Assembly (NCBI GenBank): GCA_947494975.1
Contig: CANLXA010000003.1
Span: 620,001 to 684,000, forward strand
Length of the DNA: 64,000 bases
Reading direction: 5' to 3'
Source of the DNA: an uncultured Roseicyclus sp.
GTDB taxonomy: Bacteria; Pseudomonadota; Alphaproteobacteria; Rhodobacterales; Rhodobacteraceae
Shown here: positions 6,711 to 18,042 of the stretch, piece after piece
How the letters are laid out: the number at the start of each line of letters is the position of its first letter
Position numbering within the stretch: the first letter of the stretch is position 1
The notes under the pieces: generated by a model
What the model saw: the letters and a program-made list of their open reading frames with translations, nothing else
Told to the model about the DNA's origin: nothing
The model's database searches: none
Made by a program: the position numbers and the translations under genes

Positions 6711-8330
6711 TCACCCTCCCGGCTTCAACATGAACCGCTGGATCTTGCCGGTCGCGGTCTTGGGGAGGCTGGAGACGAAAACAACCCTACGGGGATACTT
6801 GTAAGGTGCGATAACCGCCTTCACATGGTCCTGGAGGGCCTTGGCCTGCTCCGCTGATCCGATGATCCCATCGGACAGGACAATATGCGCCTCGACCACC
6901 GCCCCGCGTTCATCGTCCGGCGCGCCGATAACGGCGCATTCCACGACGTCCGCGTGCGACAGCAGCGCCGCCTCAACCTCGGGCCCCGCGATGTTGTAGC
7001 CCGACGAGACGATCATATCGTCGTTGCGCGCCGCGAAGTGGAAGTAGCCGTCTTCGTCCTGCACAAATGTGTCGCCCGAGATATTCCAGCCGTCCTGCAC
7101 GTATTCCGTTTGCCGTTGCCCGCCCAGATAACGGCACCCGGTGGGCCCTTTCAGCGCCAGCCGACCCGGCGTGCCGTGTGGCACGTCCGTCCCATCCGGA
7201 CCAATCACTTTGGCGACGTAACCGCTGACGGGCTTACCGGTGCAGGCGGGCCTGTGATCATCGAACCGGTTGGAGATGAAAATATGCAGCATCTCCGTCG
7301 CGCCGATCCCGTCCAGCATCGGTTTTCCGGTCTTGGCGATCCAATCGTCATAGACCGGCGCGGGCAGCGTCTCTCCGGCGGAGACGGCGGCGCGCAGCGA
7401 CGACAGATCCGCGCCCCCCTCCATCGCGCGCAACATCGCGCGGTAGGCCGTAGGCGCCGTGAAACAGACGGTTGCGCGGTACTTCTCGATGATCTCGATC
7501 ATCAGCGGTGGTGTGGCCACTTCCAGCAAGGTTGCGGCGGCGCCGAACCGGAGGGGGAAGATGGCGAGCCCACCCAGGCCGAACGTGAAGGCCAGAGGTG
7601 GTGAGCCCACGAAAACATCGTGGGGCGTCACGCCCAATACCTCCTTGGCATAGCCGTCCGCAATGATCAGGAGATCGCGATGGAAGTGCATCGTCGCTTT
7701 GGGATCTCCCGTGGAGCCTGAGGTGAACCCAAGCAAGGCCACGTCGTCCGCAGCGGTTGGCACGGCGTCGAACTGCACCGGCTTCTCCAAGGCGAGCCGG
7801 TCCAACTCGGCTTCGTGATTGGAGGTGCCGTCAAACCCCACAACGCGGCGCAATGTCGGATTGGACGCCGCGCAGGCCTCCATATCTTCCATCAAACGCG
7901 TGTCGCACAGGGCAAAGGTAATCTGCGCCTTGTCGACATATTGGCTCAACTCACCCGCCCGCAGCATGGGCATCGAATTGACGACAACGGCCCCCACTTT
8001 CGTCGCGGCCAGCCAGCACGCGACCATGGCGGGGTTATTGGCAGAGCGGATAAGGATGCGATTGCCCGGCTGAACGCCCATGTCGTCCTTCAACACGTGG
8101 GCGATGCGGTTGGTCCAATCCGCCAATTCCTTATAGGTGCGGCGGCGACCGTTCCCGATCAGGGCGGTGTTGTCACCGAACCCCTTGGCGACCATCGCAT
8201 CGGTCAGTTCCACACCCACATTCAGGCGGTCCGGGTAATCGAAACCATCCAGCAGAAACTCGGGCCACGTCTCCGGTGCGGGCAGGTTGTCACGGGCGAA
8301 GGTGTCTGTATGAGCGCTGTTGGTTAACAT
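6711..8330 (-). CDS. Anthranilate (2-aminobenzoate)-CoA ligase
   Basis: A 539-residue acyl-adenylate-forming ligase. Motifs: the ATP loop LLGFTSGSTGDPKATMHFH, the GATEMLH and SGDTF segments, RNDDMIVSSGYNIAGPEVE, and the C-terminal catalytic Lys in PKTATGKIQRF. Overall it resembles benzoate/2-aminobenzoate-CoA ligases. It would convert anthranilate, ATP and CoA to 2-aminobenzoyl-CoA, the first step of the aerobic CoA-dependent pathway. The assignment to anthranilate rests on the 2-aminobenzoyl-CoA monooxygenase/reductase in the same operon; benzoate or salicylate are alternatives. It is the last gene of the operon and lies 3 bases after the acyl-CoA dehydrogenase. Confidence 0.86.
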   Translation of the reverse strand: MLTNSAHTDTFARDNLPAPETWPEFLLDGFDYPDRLNVGVELTDAMVAKGFGDNTALIGNGRRRTYKELADWTNRIAHVLKDDMGVQPGNRILIRSANNPAMVACWLAATKVGAVVVNSMPMLRAGELSQYVDKAQITFALCDTRLMEDMEACAASNPTLRRVVGFDGTSNHEAELDRLALEKPVQFDAVPTAADDVALLGFTSGSTGDPKATMHFHRDLLIIADGYAKEVLGVTPHDVFVGSPPLAFTFGLGGLAIFPLRFGAAATLLEVATPPLMIEIIEKYRATVCFTAPTAYRAMLRAMEGGADLSSLRAAVSAGETLPAPVYDDWIAKTGKPMLDGIGATEMLHIFISNRFDDHRPACTGKPVSGYVAKVIGPDGTDVPHGTPGRLALKGPTGCRYLGGQRQTEYVQDGWNISGDTFVQDEDGYFHFAARNDDMIVSSGYNIAGPEVEAALLSHADVVECAVIGAPDDERGAVVEAHIVLSDGIIGSAEQAKALQDHVKAVIAPYKYPRRVVFVSSLPKTATGKIQRFMLKPGG

Positions 8331-8333
8331 GGT

Positions 8334-9485
8334 TTACTGCCCCAAGGTTTGCCGCGCGATGATCACACGCTGGACGTCGGACGCGCCCTCATAAATGCGC
8401 AAGGCTCTGATTTCACGGTAGAGTTTCTCGACCACTTCTCCCGAACGGACGCCGTCCCCCCCATGTAGCTGCACGGCACGGTCAATCACATTCTGCGCTT
8501 GGTCGGTGGAGAAGAGCTTGGCCATCGCCGCCTCCCGCGTCACACGCGGCGCGCCGTTATCCTTGGCCCAGGCGGCGCGGTAGACAAGCAGCGCACTGGC
8601 GTCGACATCGACGGCCATATCCGCGATATGCCCCTGCACCATTTGCAGATCAAACAGCCGTGCGCCCTGTACGTGCCGTGTTGTGACGCGGGCAATCGCC
8701 TCGTCCAAGGCCCGTCGCGCGAAGCCAAGGGCTGCCGCCGCAACGGTGGAGCGGAAGACATCGAGAACCGACATGGCGATCTTGAAGCCCGCCCCGCTTT
8801 CGCCGATCAGGGCCACGGCAGGCACACGGCAATCGCTGAAGCGCAGAGTCGCCAACGGGTGAGGTGCGATGGTTTGCAGGCGCTCAACCACATCGAGGCC
8901 GCGGGTGTCCGAGGGGACCACGAAAGCCGACAGGCCCCGCGCACCCGGCGCGTCACCGGTGCGGGCGAATACCGTGTAGACATCCGCAATGCCGCCGTTG
9001 CTGATCCACGTCTTCTCGCCGCTCAAGACGTAGCTGTCGCCATCCTGCGTGGCCGTCATGGTCGAGCTGGCCACGTCCGAGCCCGATTGCGGCTCGGTCA
9101 GCGCAAAGGCGGAAATCGCGGATCCGGCGCGAACTTTCGGCAACCACGCCGCCTTCTGCGCATCGGTGCCGAAAAGTGAAATTGCGCCGGTGCCAAGGCC
9201 CTGCATCGCAAATGCGAAATCTGCCAGCCCATCGTGACGCGCCAGCGTTTCGCGGATCAGGCATAGTGTACGGACGTCGAGCTTCGCCTCGCCCTCGGGG
9301 TCAACCGCCGCATGATTGAGCCATCCATCCTGCCCCAGCGCGGCCACCAAGGCGCGGCACGCGGCATCGGTATCGCCGTGATCGATCCCGGCCAGGTTTT
9401 GCGCGGCCCATGCCTCCAAAGATCCCGCAAGGTCGCGATGACGGTCTTCGAAGAACGGCCAGGTGAGGAAGGATTTGTCCGCCAT
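8334..9485 (-). CDS. Acyl-CoA dehydrogenase of the anthranilate operon
   Basis: A 383-residue FAD-dependent acyl-CoA dehydrogenase. The three domains are recognisable: helical N terminus, mid-domain [14 protein letters not shown] and KTWISNGG, and C-terminal QLHGGDGV and [16 protein letters not shown]. The Glu of the YEG motif is where short-chain acyl-CoA dehydrogenases keep their catalytic base. In the 2-aminobenzoyl-CoA route it probably oxidises a ring-derived CoA thioester in the beta-oxidation-like phase. The ATG at 9485 overlaps the upstream hydratase stop as TGATG, so the two are translationally coupled. Confidence 0.9.
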   Translation of the reverse strand: MADKSFLTWPFFEDRHRDLAGSLEAWAAQNLAGIDHGDTDAACRALVAALGQDGWLNHAAVDPEGEAKLDVRTLCLIRETLARHDGLADFAFAMQGLGTGAISLFGTDAQKAAWLPKVRAGSAISAFALTEPQSGSDVASSTMTATQDGDSYVLSGEKTWISNGGIADVYTVFARTGDAPGARGLSAFVVPSDTRGLDVVERLQTIAPHPLATLRFSDCRVPAVALIGESGAGFKIAMSVLDVFRSTVAAAALGFARRALDEAIARVTTRHVQGARLFDLQMVQGHIADMAVDVDASALLVYRAAWAKDNGAPRVTREAAMAKLFSTDQAQNVIDRAVQLHGGDGVRSGEVVEKLYREIRALRIYEGASDVQRVIIARQTLGQ

Positions 9486-10291
9486 CAATTGCCCTCAAAC
9501 ACAGGTTTTTCCTTCGCGACGAATGCGGTGTAGGCCCGCTCGAAATCCGCGGTTTGCATGCAGATCGCTTGCGCCTGCGCCTCCGCCTCGATGGCTTGCT
9601 CGATCGACATCGACCATTCCTGCGCCAGCATCGTCTTGGTCATCATGTTGCCAAAGGTCGGCCCGGCCGCGATGCGGGAGGCCAGCGCGTGCGCCTCGGA
9701 TGACAGTTCGTCGGCCGCAACCAGCTTGTTGTGAAACCCCCAGGCGTGACCTTCCTCGGCGGACATCGAACGCCCCGTGTAGAGAAGCTCAGCAGCCCGT
9801 CCCTGCCCGATGATGCGGGGAAGGATCGCGCAGGCACCCATATCGCAACCCGCAAGGCCCACGCGCGTGAACAGGAACGCCACCTTAGCCTCGGGTGTTG
9901 CGATCCGCAGATCGGACGCCATCGCAATAATCGCGCCCGCGCCGACGCAGATGCCGTCGATGGCCGCGACGATGGGCTTGCCGCAATTCACCATCGCCTT
10001 GACCAGATCGCCGGTCATCCGGGTAAACGCGAGTAACTCTTTCATCGACATTTTCGTCAGCGGCCCGATGATGTCGTGCACGTCTCCGCCGGAGCTGAAA
10101 TTGCCGCCGTTGGACGCAAACACGACCGCGTTGACGTCATCGGCATATTGCAGATCCCTGAACCAATCGCGCAGTTCCGCGTAGCTCTCGAAGGTGAGCG
10201 GGTTCTTGCGCTCCGGCCGATCCAGGGCAATCGTGGCGATACCGTCCTCGATCCCGCATTTGAAATGCTCGACATTCGTGCGCATCGTCAT
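9485..10291 (-). CDS. Enoyl-CoA hydratase/isomerase (crotonase) family protein
   Basis: A 268-residue crotonase-fold protein. Visible features are the CoA/oxyanion-hole regions [10 protein letters not shown] and [22 protein letters not shown], and the segment [20 protein letters not shown]. The usual catalytic Glu positions are not obvious in this last segment (Asp-Met-Gly instead), so it may catalyse ring hydrolysis or isomerisation rather than plain hydration. It is coupled by ATGA to the MarR gene upstream and by TGATG to the dehydrogenase downstream. Role in anthranilate degradation is inferred from the operon. Confidence 0.88.
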   Translation of the reverse strand: MTMRTNVEHFKCGIEDGIATIALDRPERKNPLTFESYAELRDWFRDLQYADDVNAVVFASNGGNFSSGGDVHDIIGPLTKMSMKELLAFTRMTGDLVKAMVNCGKPIVAAIDGICVGAGAIIAMASDLRIATPEAKVAFLFTRVGLAGCDMGACAILPRIIGQGRAAELLYTGRSMSAEEGHAWGFHNKLVAADELSSEAHALASRIAAGPTFGNMMTKTMLAQEWSMSIEQAIEAEAQAQAICMQTADFERAYTAFVAKEKPVFEGN

Positions 10292-10761
10292 CCTTTCCCC
10301 CCGTTCAAACTGGCCTCAAGCTGCTCCAGCCTCAGGCGGATATCGCGGGCCTCATCGGGCGAGAAATCACCCAACATGTCGCTGATCCACGCTTCGTGCG
10401 CGGCGGCCTGGCGCGCAAATTCCTCGGTCCCGCGGCGCGTCAACCGGACGACAGAGGCCCGGCGATCACCCGGCACCGGAACACGGATCAGAAACCCATC
10501 CTCCGACAGCCGATCCACGATGCCCGTCACATTGCCGTTCGACACACGCAGAACGTCCGAAAGCTGACTCATCTTCAACCCGTCCTCGAACCGCGACAAG
10601 GCCGCCATCACGTCGAACCGCGGCAGTGTCGTCGCAAATTCCGTACGCAGGTTTTCCCGAAGCGTCGCCTCGATCGTGCGGCTGGCTTTCAGGAACCGAA
10701 GCCACAACCTGAGCCGCTCTTTCGAGGGGGTCTCGGGGTCGGGTTGGGGCTCGATATGCAT
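10288..10761 (-). CDS. MarR family regulator of the anthranilate operon
   Basis: A 157-residue winged-helix regulator. The recognition region [28 protein letters not shown] and the wing [19 protein letters not shown] are typical of MarR. MarR proteins of aromatic pathways often bind the CoA thioester of the substrate and derepress their operon. The start at 10761 overlaps the SDR stop (TGATG); the longer open frame to 10824 runs through the SDR gene. It lies inside the operon it probably controls, with the best operator candidate at 13843-13875 in front of the first gene. Confidence 0.88.
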   Translation of the reverse strand: MHIEPQPDPETPSKERLRLWLRFLKASRTIEATLRENLRTEFATTLPRFDVMAALSRFEDGLKMSQLSDVLRVSNGNVTGIVDRLSEDGFLIRVPVPGDRRASVVRLTRRGTEEFARQAAAHEAWISDMLGDFSPDEARDIRLRLEQLEASLNGGKG

Positions 10762-11495
10762 CAGATCTCTCCACCTGACAGGCTCAACGCATGCCCGTTC
10801 ACGGATTTCGCGGCGTCCGAGCAAAGCCAGAGCGCCGTCGCCGCGACCTCATCGGTTTGAATGAACCGCCGCTGCGGGTTGCCCTTTGTGAGGGATTTCG
10901 CGGCATCGCCCGCGCTCATGCCGGTCTTCTCGACAATGTTGGCAATCGAGCGTTCCAATAGCGGGGTTTCGATGAACCCGGGGCAGATTGCATTTACGGT
11001 GATCCCCGAGGCCGCCAGTTCCATCGCCAGGGCGCGGGCCAGGCCCACGACGCCGTGTTTGGCCGCGCAGTAGCCTGCAACGTAGGGGTAGCCCTTGAGG
11101 CCAGCTGTCGATGCTATGGCGATCATTCGGCCCGACCCGGCCGTCTTCATGTCCGGCAAAGCTGCCTGCCAGACATTGAACACACCGGTCAGGTTCACGT
11201 CCGTCATCGCCGTCAAATCCGCCGCACTCATCTTGGCAAACGGCACCGACGTGGCCGCACCTGCGTTGGCGACCACGGCCGTCACGGGGCCTTGCGCCCC
11301 GCGGGCGGCGGCAAAGGCGGCCCTGACGGCAGCATCGTCGGTGACGTCGCAGATCTGGTAAGGCACACCTTGCGCCCGCAACGTCGCCTCCGTACGGCCA
11401 AGGATCGTGACCTTGTACCCCGCCTTGGCGAAGTGCCGCGCTGTCTCGGCCCCCACACCCGTGCCACCGCCGGAAATCACGACATGGCCCGCCAT
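10761..11495 (-). CDS. SDR family oxidoreductase of the anthranilate operon
   Basis: A 244-residue classical short-chain dehydrogenase. It has the cofactor motif SGGGTGVGAE, NAGA, the catalytic Ser in IAIASTAGLKG, Tyr-x3-Lys in YCAAKHG, and AICPGFIETPL. It likely acts as a 3-hydroxyacyl-CoA dehydrogenase in the beta-oxidation-like part of the pathway. The ATG at 11495 overlaps the monooxygenase stop as TGATG; the 15 extra residues in the longer frame lie inside the upstream gene. Confidence 0.88.
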   Translation of the reverse strand: MAGHVVISGGGTGVGAETARHFAKAGYKVTILGRTEATLRAQGVPYQICDVTDDAAVRAAFAAARGAQGPVTAVVANAGAATSVPFAKMSAADLTAMTDVNLTGVFNVWQAALPDMKTAGSGRMIAIASTAGLKGYPYVAGYCAAKHGVVGLARALAMELAASGITVNAICPGFIETPLLERSIANIVEKTGMSAGDAAKSLTKGNPQRRFIQTDEVAATALWLCSDAAKSVNGHALSLSGGEI

Positions 11496-13789
11496 CAAAC
11501 CTTCGCCGCCATTTCGGCATCGCGATCCGCCAATCGCCACGCCTGATCGCGACCGGCTTCATAGGGCTTGGGCCAAGCCTCCTGCCTGTCGCCAAGCCCG
11601 GTCGCCGCGTGCAACGTCCAATAGGGATCCGACAGATGAGGGCGCGCGAGACAGACAAGATCGGCCCGGCCCGCCATCAAGATCGAGTTCACGTGATCGG
11701 CCTCATAGATATTGCCGACCGCCATGGTTTTGATCCCCGCCTCATTGCGGATGCGGTCCGAAAACGGCGTCTGGAACATTCGCCCGTAAACTGGCTTCGC
11801 CTCGGTCGACGTCTGCCCGGCCGACACGTCGATGATATCGGCGCCAGCCACTTCGAACATCGCGGCGATCTGGACGGCTTCATCAGGCGTGACACCGCCG
11901 TCACCCACCCAATCATTGGCCGAGATGCGGACGGACATCGGCTTCGTCTCGGGCCAAACGGCACGCATCGCCGCGAATACCTCCAAAGGGTAGCGCATGC
12001 GATTTTCCAGACTGCCGCCATAGGCATCATCGCGGATGTTCGACAGGGGAGAGATAAAGGATGAGATCAGGTAGCCGTGGGCAGCGTGCAGCTCGATCAT
12101 GTCGAACCCAGCCCGATCCGCCATCCGGGCCGCCGATACGAAGTCCGCCTTCACCGCCTCCATATCCGCACGGTCCATCGCCCGGGGCGTCGCGTTCTCC
12201 TCCGACCAAGGGATGGCCGACGCAGACAGAAGCGGCCAGTTTCCCGCGTCCAATGGCTGATCCATGCCCTCCCACCCGATCCGGGTGGAGCCCTTGCGCC
12301 CCGCATGGCCGATCTGGCAGCACGTCATCGCTTCCGTCTCAGTGTGAATGAAGATGTTGAGCCGCGCCCACGCCGCCTCATGCTCCGGCGCATAGAGGCC
12401 GGGGCAGCCGGGCGTGATGCGCCCGTCGGCCGACACGCACGTCATTTCCGTATAGACCAGCCCCGCCCCGCCCTTGGCGCGCTCGCCATAGTGGATCAGG
12501 TGCCAATCGGTCGGTGTTCCGTCAACGGCCTTGTATTGCGCCATGGGAGATACGACGATCCGGTTCTTGAGGTGCATGTCGCGCAGCTTGAACGGCGCGA
12601 ACATCGGCGCGCGCGCCGCCCCGTTCGAGGTGACGCCCGCCTGTTTCATGAACCAGTCTTCCGCCGAACCCAGCCAGTCCGCGTCCCGCTCCCGCAAATT
12701 CTCGTGGCTGATCCGCTGGGATCGGGTGAGCATTGAGTAGTTCAACTGCACCGGGTCGAGGTGCAGGTACCGCTCCACATCCTCGAACCATTCAACCGAA
12801 TTTCTGGCTGCTGATTGCAGGCGCAAAACCTCCAGGCGGCGTTTAGCTTCATAATTGGCGAACGCATCCTCCAGCGTGGGCTGCGTGGCGATATCGTCCG
12901 CCAAAGCAATCGCGCTTTCCAACGCCAGTTTCGTACCCGATCCGATGGAAAAATGCGCCGTGGCCGACGCATCCCCAAGCAATACCACGTTCTTGTGGCT
13001 CCACTTTTCGCACAGGACCCGCGGGAACCGGATCCAGGCCGAGCCGCGGATATGATTGGCGTTCGTCATCAGGGGATGCCCGCCGAGGTGATCCTTGAAG
13101 ATGTCTTCGCAGACCGCGATGCTCTCCTGCTGGCTCATCTCAGCAAACCCGTAGGCATCAAAGGTTTTCTGGCTGCATTCCACGATGAATGTGGCGGTAT
13201 CATCGTCGAACTGATACGCGTGAACCCAGACCCATCCCTTGTCGGTTTCCTCGAAAATGAACGTGAACGCATCGTCGAATTTCTGATGTGTCCCCAGCCA
13301 GACAAAGGGACAGAGCCGGGTATCGATATCGGGCTGGAACGTGTCTTGAAACTCCAGCCGCGTCTTGGAGTTCAGCCCGTCGCAGGCCACCACAACGTCG
13401 AAATCATCCATGTAGTCGGAGGCGGCGCTGACCTCCGTTTCGAAGCGCAGATCGACGCCCAGTTCCCGCGCCCGCTCATGCAGGATCAACAGAAGCGTCT
13501 TGCGACCGATCCCGCAAAACCCATGCCCGCTGGATATCAGTTTCTGACCCTTGTGATGGAGCGCGATGTCGTCCCAATAAGCGAACTGCGCACGGATTTT
13601 TGCTGCACTGACGGGGTCATTGGCCTGCAGGTTTTCAAGCGTCTCATCGGACAGCACGACGCCCCAACCGAATGTATCGTCTGGCCGGTTCCGCTCGAAC
13701 ACGACAACTTCGGTGTCCGGCGTCCTGAGCTTGGTTGAAATGGCAAAGTAAAGACCCGCTGGCCCTCCACCAAGGCATGCAATCCGCAT
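11495..13789 (-). CDS. 2-aminobenzoyl-CoA monooxygenase/reductase (salicylyl-CoA 5-hydroxylase/oxidoreductase type)
   Basis: A two-domain flavoprotein of 764 residues. Residues 1 to about 385 form a class A FAD monooxygenase ([31 protein letters not shown]). Residues from about 395 to the end form an Old Yellow Enzyme-type FMN reductase ([45 protein letters not shown]). In Azoarcus evansii such a fusion hydroxylates 2-aminobenzoyl-CoA and reduces the ring, committing anthranilate to non-aromatic degradation. The ATG at 13789 has GGGAAGGG upstream; an ATG at 13807 is the alternative. It is the first gene of the operon, directly behind the MarR-type inverted repeat. Salicylyl-CoA remains an alternative substrate. 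Confidence 0.9.
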   Translation of the reverse strand: MRIACLGGGPAGLYFAISTKLRTPDTEVVVFERNRPDDTFGWGVVLSDETLENLQANDPVSAAKIRAQFAYWDDIALHHKGQKLISSGHGFCGIGRKTLLLILHERARELGVDLRFETEVSAASDYMDDFDVVVACDGLNSKTRLEFQDTFQPDIDTRLCPFVWLGTHQKFDDAFTFIFEETDKGWVWVHAYQFDDDTATFIVECSQKTFDAYGFAEMSQQESIAVCEDIFKDHLGGHPLMTNANHIRGSAWIRFPRVLCEKWSHKNVVLLGDASATAHFSIGSGTKLALESAIALADDIATQPTLEDAFANYEAKRRLEVLRLQSAARNSVEWFEDVERYLHLDPVQLNYSMLTRSQRISHENLRERDADWLGSAEDWFMKQAGVTSNGAARAPMFAPFKLRDMHLKNRIVVSPMAQYKAVDGTPTDWHLIHYGERAKGGAGLVYTEMTCVSADGRITPGCPGLYAPEHEAAWARLNIFIHTETEAMTCCQIGHAGRKGSTRIGWEGMDQPLDAGNWPLLSASAIPWSEENATPRAMDRADMEAVKADFVSAARMADRAGFDMIELHAAHGYLISSFISPLSNIRDDAYGGSLENRMRYPLEVFAAMRAVWPETKPMSVRISANDWVGDGGVTPDEAVQIAAMFEVAGADIIDVSAGQTSTEAKPVYGRMFQTPFSDRIRNEAGIKTMAVGNIYEADHVNSILMAGRADLVCLARPHLSDPYWTLHAATGLGDRQEAWPKPYEAGRDQAWRLADRDAEMAAKV

Positions 13790-13842
13790 CTGGCTGCCCT
13801 TCCCCATGCTCGTCTGCTCGAACGGTATGCCGGGAGCATTTT

Positions 13843-13875
13843 TACTTCAAGTCCAAATATTTTATGCTTGAAGTA
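13843..13875. promoter_or_regulatory. Inverted repeat, probable MarR operator of the anthranilate operon
   Basis: Perfect 9-base arms TACTTCAAG (13843-13851) and CTTGAAGTA (13867-13875) separated by 15 AT-rich bases, 54 bases upstream of the first operon gene. The whole 13840-13890 stretch is strikingly AT-rich for this genome, as expected of a promoter. Assignment to the MarR protein at 10288-10761 is inferred from position. Confidence 0.55.
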
Positions 13876-13945
13876 TATATGAAATGTGTAATGGCGGCTT
13901 TGATCGTGAACAAGGCCGCCAGAGGCCGCTCGCCGTACCGCGATA

Positions 13946-13973
13946 GGCCCGATCTCGTTGTTGAGATCGGGCC
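13946..13973 (-). terminator. Strong hairpin behind dabA
   Basis: An 11-base perfect stem, GGCCCGATCTC and GAGATCGGGCC, with a 6-base loop, lies 24 bases past the dabA stop. No T-run follows on either strand, so it is either a Rho-dependent or otherwise non-canonical terminator, or a 3'-end stabiliser. Confidence 0.55.
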
Positions 13974-13996
13974 ACTGTACAATCGATCCGGGCCGC

Positions 13997-16393
13997 CTAG
14001 CTCACCGCGGCGAGCTTGGGGCGTGGCGTTGACCGGTCCTTGACCTCGGACCATTTCAGATCGCCCTCGTAGCGCCAGGCCATGTGCCCATCGTCATCCA
14101 GCGCGAACAGATGAAGCCAGCCATTGTCGAACAGGGCGCGGACGCCGTCGTGGCGTTTGAGAATGTCGCTCATCGCCTCACGCGGGGCCTCGATACAGAC
14201 CGACAGGCGCAGCGGCTCGTGGGCATACTGCTCGCCGTCATGCACCGATTGCCACGGCAGACCGACCCGCAAGGTGCCGCCATTGCCCTCGACCACCCCG
14301 ATCCCGCCGGTGACATTGTGGAGCAGCTTGTTGCCCGAGCCGAACTGCTCCGGCGCAACGGTGGAGCCGTAATATTGCAGGCTGATCCAGCTCGCGACCA
14401 CAACCGGCGCGGTCATGATCAGCTCAAGCACACCGAAATCCTTGTCCTGGTGCCAGTCGTAATCATGCAGGAAGGCGCGGCCCGCGAGGCTTTTCCCGGC
14501 TGTCCGCTGACGTGGGGCGGCAAGAAAGGCTTTGCATCCCGCCAGTGCCCATTCCGGCCGGGTTTCGGCCCAATCCCGGCTCCGCAGGGCGATGTCATCA
14601 TCTCCCCCCGCCCGCGGCAGACGCAGGGCACGTTCCGTCCGGCTCACGGCACCGGCGGTTGCGAACCAATCCTGCGCCTGCCTGATATCGGCCCTATGCC
14701 CGGGGGCCGGATGGTCATCAGCGTAAAGTGTCATCGCGTCCGTCGTGGTGTCATGCAACGCCCCGACAAAGTAGGTATCCTCCGGAATGACGATCTCCCG
14801 CTCGGCCAGCCCGCGGCGCACCTCGGCACTGTTCAGAAGGCCCGCAAGCAGGCGGGCATTCACCTCACCGGAATAGCCGCCACAGGCCCCGCAATGCAGG
14901 CCGCTGGCGAAGGGGTTGTTGACCACATTGGCCCCATGGCCCGCCAGAACGACCAGCCGCGCAAAATTGTCGGTGAAGGACATGGCGCGCAGGATGGTTT
15001 CGGCGGCATCGATCTGGGCATCAAGATCAAGCGCCGGGTCGAGCCGCGGGGCCGGCCCGCCCGGTGCTTCGTTCGACGCCAGGTTCAGGGCGTCGCGCAC
15101 CAGCTTGCCCGCATAGATCGGGCCCGTCGCCTCGACAAAGGCAAAGGATGAGACAGCGGCCAGTTTGAACCGGCCCCACGCACGACTGGCCCGGGCCTTG
15201 AAGCGTGCTGTTTGATCGGTTTGTTCGTCATTGCCCTGCGATGTGGAGGTTACGCCGGGGTTAAGCAAAACCGGCAGGCGCAGTTCGTCCACATCGGACG
15301 CGAACCCTTTGTGAGACGCCGTGAGGCCGAAAAATCCGGCAAAGCCAAGGGTCTGGATGCCGGGATGAACGGTCTCGACCGCCCGGCGGAACACTTCGGA
15401 GCGGACGTCGATGCAGAATGCGGCCTGAAGCACGGGCCGATCCGTGGAGCGCGGTGCGGCAGGGCTCGACAGCGTGTCCGCAAGGTCGCGTTGTGCCGCC
15501 CGCTCCCATGCGTCTTGCAGCAAGGCGTTGGCCTTCAAGTCAGCATCGGGCGCAATCGGCATCCCGTGGACATCTTTCGCGACCTCCCAGGCGTCGGAGA
15601 TGTTGGCCTCATACTGCGTGAACAGCGCCTCCTCCCAGATCAAGCGGATGGTCAACATGTCCGTCAGGGTCGTGTCGCCGCCCTCGGCCAGCTCGGCCTG
15701 CCACAAGTGATAGCGCGCCACCTGTGCCCACCCGCCAAGCGAGAACAGGAGTTGGTGCAGATACGTCTCCAACGCCGCTTCATCGAGGCCAAGCCGATGA
15801 ATGGCGCGCTGCCGGGCGACGTCCGCCGTATCGGCCGTCTCGCTCACAAATTGCGCGAAGCCACGAAGCCCCGCGATCTCCGGCGTCAGGTCATGTGTCG
15901 CTGTCTGGCGCCACGCATCATAGGCGCCCCGCCGCCGGGGCGCCGCCCAAAGCGCCTGGCCCTGATCGAAGTAACCCGCCGCCCAGATCCCGAAGCGATC
16001 CGCGATGATCCCGGGCCAATCGATACCCGAGGCCTCTGCCGCCAGATCAGCGATGGTCGGCTGCGGCGTGGGTGTGGCCGCCGCCTGTCCCGCGATGGCC
16101 TTGAGACCCGGCAGGTCAAATGCGCCCTGCCCCGCAAGGGCGGCGGTCAAATCCGCATCGGTGATCGTACCGTCCTGAATGCGACTGTTATACCACGCGC
16201 GCGGCATGGTCACCGGCACGCCACCCACCCGGCCCAACCGCGCGCCGACCTCGGCCAGGGTGTCTCCTGTCTGCCCCAGGAACGGGTTCACGGCGACCGA
16301 CGACGCAAGCGGCCAGACCGGCGGGATCGCGCGTGCGGCTTTGTCGCTGGCAGTGTCGATAACGGACAATGAAAGCTCGGACATCTGTGTCAT
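13997..16393 (-). CDS. dabA: Inorganic carbon transporter subunit DabA (DUF2309)
   Basis: A 798-residue DUF2309 protein, the cytoplasmic zinc subunit of DAB transporters, which with the membrane partner DabB captures CO2/bicarbonate energetically. The carbonic-anhydrase-like zinc ligands known from Halothiobacillus DabA are all in place with the same spacing: Cys327 and Asp329 in FCIDVRSE, and His486 and Cys501 in the GHGANVV to GLHCGACGG segment. The start at 16393 has AAAGGA upstream; the open frame continues to 16558 through dabB codons. It follows dabB by 22 bases. In a heterotroph it would serve anaplerotic bicarbonate supply or life at low CO2. Confidence 0.93.
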   Translation of the reverse strand: MTQMSELSLSVIDTASDKAARAIPPVWPLASSVAVNPFLGQTGDTLAEVGARLGRVGGVPVTMPRAWYNSRIQDGTITDADLTAALAGQGAFDLPGLKAIAGQAAATPTPQPTIADLAAEASGIDWPGIIADRFGIWAAGYFDQGQALWAAPRRRGAYDAWRQTATHDLTPEIAGLRGFAQFVSETADTADVARQRAIHRLGLDEAALETYLHQLLFSLGGWAQVARYHLWQAELAEGGDTTLTDMLTIRLIWEEALFTQYEANISDAWEVAKDVHGMPIAPDADLKANALLQDAWERAAQRDLADTLSSPAAPRSTDRPVLQAAFCIDVRSEVFRRAVETVHPGIQTLGFAGFFGLTASHKGFASDVDELRLPVLLNPGVTSTSQGNDEQTDQTARFKARASRAWGRFKLAAVSSFAFVEATGPIYAGKLVRDALNLASNEAPGGPAPRLDPALDLDAQIDAAETILRAMSFTDNFARLVVLAGHGANVVNNPFASGLHCGACGGYSGEVNARLLAGLLNSAEVRRGLAEREIVIPEDTYFVGALHDTTTDAMTLYADDHPAPGHRADIRQAQDWFATAGAVSRTERALRLPRAGGDDDIALRSRDWAETRPEWALAGCKAFLAAPRQRTAGKSLAGRAFLHDYDWHQDKDFGVLELIMTAPVVVASWISLQYYGSTVAPEQFGSGNKLLHNVTGGIGVVEGNGGTLRVGLPWQSVHDGEQYAHEPLRLSVCIEAPREAMSDILKRHDGVRALFDNGWLHLFALDDDGHMAWRYEGDLKWSEVKDRSTPRPKLAAVS

Positions 16394-16415
16394 GTTTGCT
16401 GGTCCTTTACGTCGA

Positions 16416-17975
16416 TCAGGAGGTGTGCCGCGTTGACCAGCCGCGCAGCAGCTTGTCGAAAACGGCATTGGCATAAAGCCCGTTGGAAAGGTGCACGCGA
16501 AGGCCCGCGGCAGCCGGGTGATAGGCCCAAAGCGGGAACATCGCCTGCGCGATGGCAACGAGGCCGAAACTCAGCAGGGCCAGTACGATCAGCGCCCATT
16601 CCAGCGGTCCGGGCACGGGTGTTGCGGGCAACGTGCCCTGCATCAGCCATTCCGCTCCGGTCTGAAGCGCGAAGTACCCGATGGCCGCGCCCACGGAATA
16701 GATCGCCGTCCGCTGCGTCAGGACCCGAGGCGCCGCATCGGCGAGGCCCTGGGCCAGCAGGTAGGCCACGCCGAAGATCAGGATCGCCCCCAAGGCGATG
16801 GCTTGCGGAGATTTGTCCGCCACGCCGAAGAGGAACGCCACCCCGGCATAGATCACCAGCGCCAGCAGAAAGGCGCGGCCGACGGCAAGGCCATTGGGGA
16901 TCGCAACCGGCCCCGGGCGACGGGCTGCGGCGACGGTCTCCACTGCCGCACCGGAGGCCAGAAAGGCATGCGCCTTGTAGAGCGAATGGGCCACGATGTG
17001 CAGAAGCGCCAGCGGGAAAAGCGCAAGGCCGCATTGCAGGATCATGAACCCCATCTGTGCCACGGTCGACCAGGCCAGCGAGGTTTTGACCGCAGATTGC
17101 GTCAGCATGACAAGCCCACCGAACAGGGCGGTGAAGCCGCCGACCATCACCAGAACGGCCAGCACGCCGGGCGACAGAAGCATGACATCCGAAAAGCGGA
17201 TCAACAGGAAACCGCCCGCGTTGATGACCCCGGCATGGAGCAGCGCGGAGACAGGCGTGGGGGTTTCCATGACCTCGGTCAGCCAGCCATGCATGGGGAA
17301 TTGCGCCGACTTCAGAATGGCGGCCAGGGCCAGGGCCGCCGCGATCCATCCGGCCCATTGCGCGTCATCACCCAGACGGGCCGTTGCGAGGATCTCAGCG
17401 ATGTCGCCGGTGCCATGGCCGACATAAAGCAGCACAGCGGCCAGCAGCAGGGCCACATCCCCCAGCCGGGCGGTGACCCACTTCTTGCGCGCGGCCCGCT
17501 GAGCCGGGACGCGGTCGGCGTAATGCAGCAACAGCTTATGCAGAAACAGGCTCGTCGCGATCCATGACACCACCAACTGCAGAAGATTGCCCGCGATCAC
17601 CAGCATCATCACCGCGGCCAGAGTCGCACAAAGCCATCCGGTAAAGGGTCCCTGCCGATCTTCGCCGTCCATGTAGGTGGCCGCGTAGCGCAGGACGACC
17701 CATCCGACGAACGAAACCAATAACAGCATGATCGCACTGACCGCATCCAGCCGTACCGACAGACCCAGGCCGCCAATCCCGATCAGGGGGCTGGTTGCCG
17801 GACCGCTGATCGCCAGCACTATACCGGACAGCACGGCCGCGGCCAAAGCGGCGAGCGCAGCGACCTCCACCTTTGCCAGCACGTCAATCGGGCGTAGCAG
17901 CGGTCCACGAAAGCCCAGGACCGCCGCGGCCATCAAGGCAATCGGGGCAAGGTAGGGCAAAAAGGCGATAAACAC
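16416..17975 (-). CDS. dabB: Inorganic carbon transporter subunit DabB (NuoL-like)
   Basis: A 519-residue polytopic membrane protein of the proton-conducting membrane transporter family (NuoL/MrpA-like), rich in hydrophobic helices. The conserved ion-path region [29 protein letters not shown] and [14 protein letters not shown] are present with their Lys, His and Glu residues. As the partner of DUF2309 it is DabB, expected to couple cation flux to CO2 hydration by DabA. It is the first gene of a two-gene unit; the start at 17975 is preceded by GGAGA. The divergent LysR gene probably regulates it. Confidence 0.92.
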   Translation of the reverse strand: MFIAFLPYLAPIALMAAAVLGFRGPLLRPIDVLAKVEVAALAALAAAVLSGIVLAISGPATSPLIGIGGLGLSVRLDAVSAIMLLLVSFVGWVVLRYAATYMDGEDRQGPFTGWLCATLAAVMMLVIAGNLLQLVVSWIATSLFLHKLLLHYADRVPAQRAARKKWVTARLGDVALLLAAVLLYVGHGTGDIAEILATARLGDDAQWAGWIAAALALAAILKSAQFPMHGWLTEVMETPTPVSALLHAGVINAGGFLLIRFSDVMLLSPGVLAVLVMVGGFTALFGGLVMLTQSAVKTSLAWSTVAQMGFMILQCGLALFPLALLHIVAHSLYKAHAFLASGAAVETVAAARRPGPVAIPNGLAVGRAFLLALVIYAGVAFLFGVADKSPQAIALGAILIFGVAYLLAQGLADAAPRVLTQRTAIYSVGAAIGYFALQTGAEWLMQGTLPATPVPGPLEWALIVLALLSFGLVAIAQAMFPLWAYHPAAAGLRVHLSNGLYANAVFDKLLRGWSTRHTS

Positions 17976-18042
17976 AGGCGCGTCTCCTTTGGGCTGGAAT
18001 GCCGTTTGGGGACGGATAGCATTTCAGGTTTAGCTAGAAAAA

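Noticed and set aside
14084-15151. A 355-codon plus-strand open frame (and another at 15212-16372)
   Set aside because: Both are antisense to dabA, which has all zinc ligands and family motifs in its own frame.
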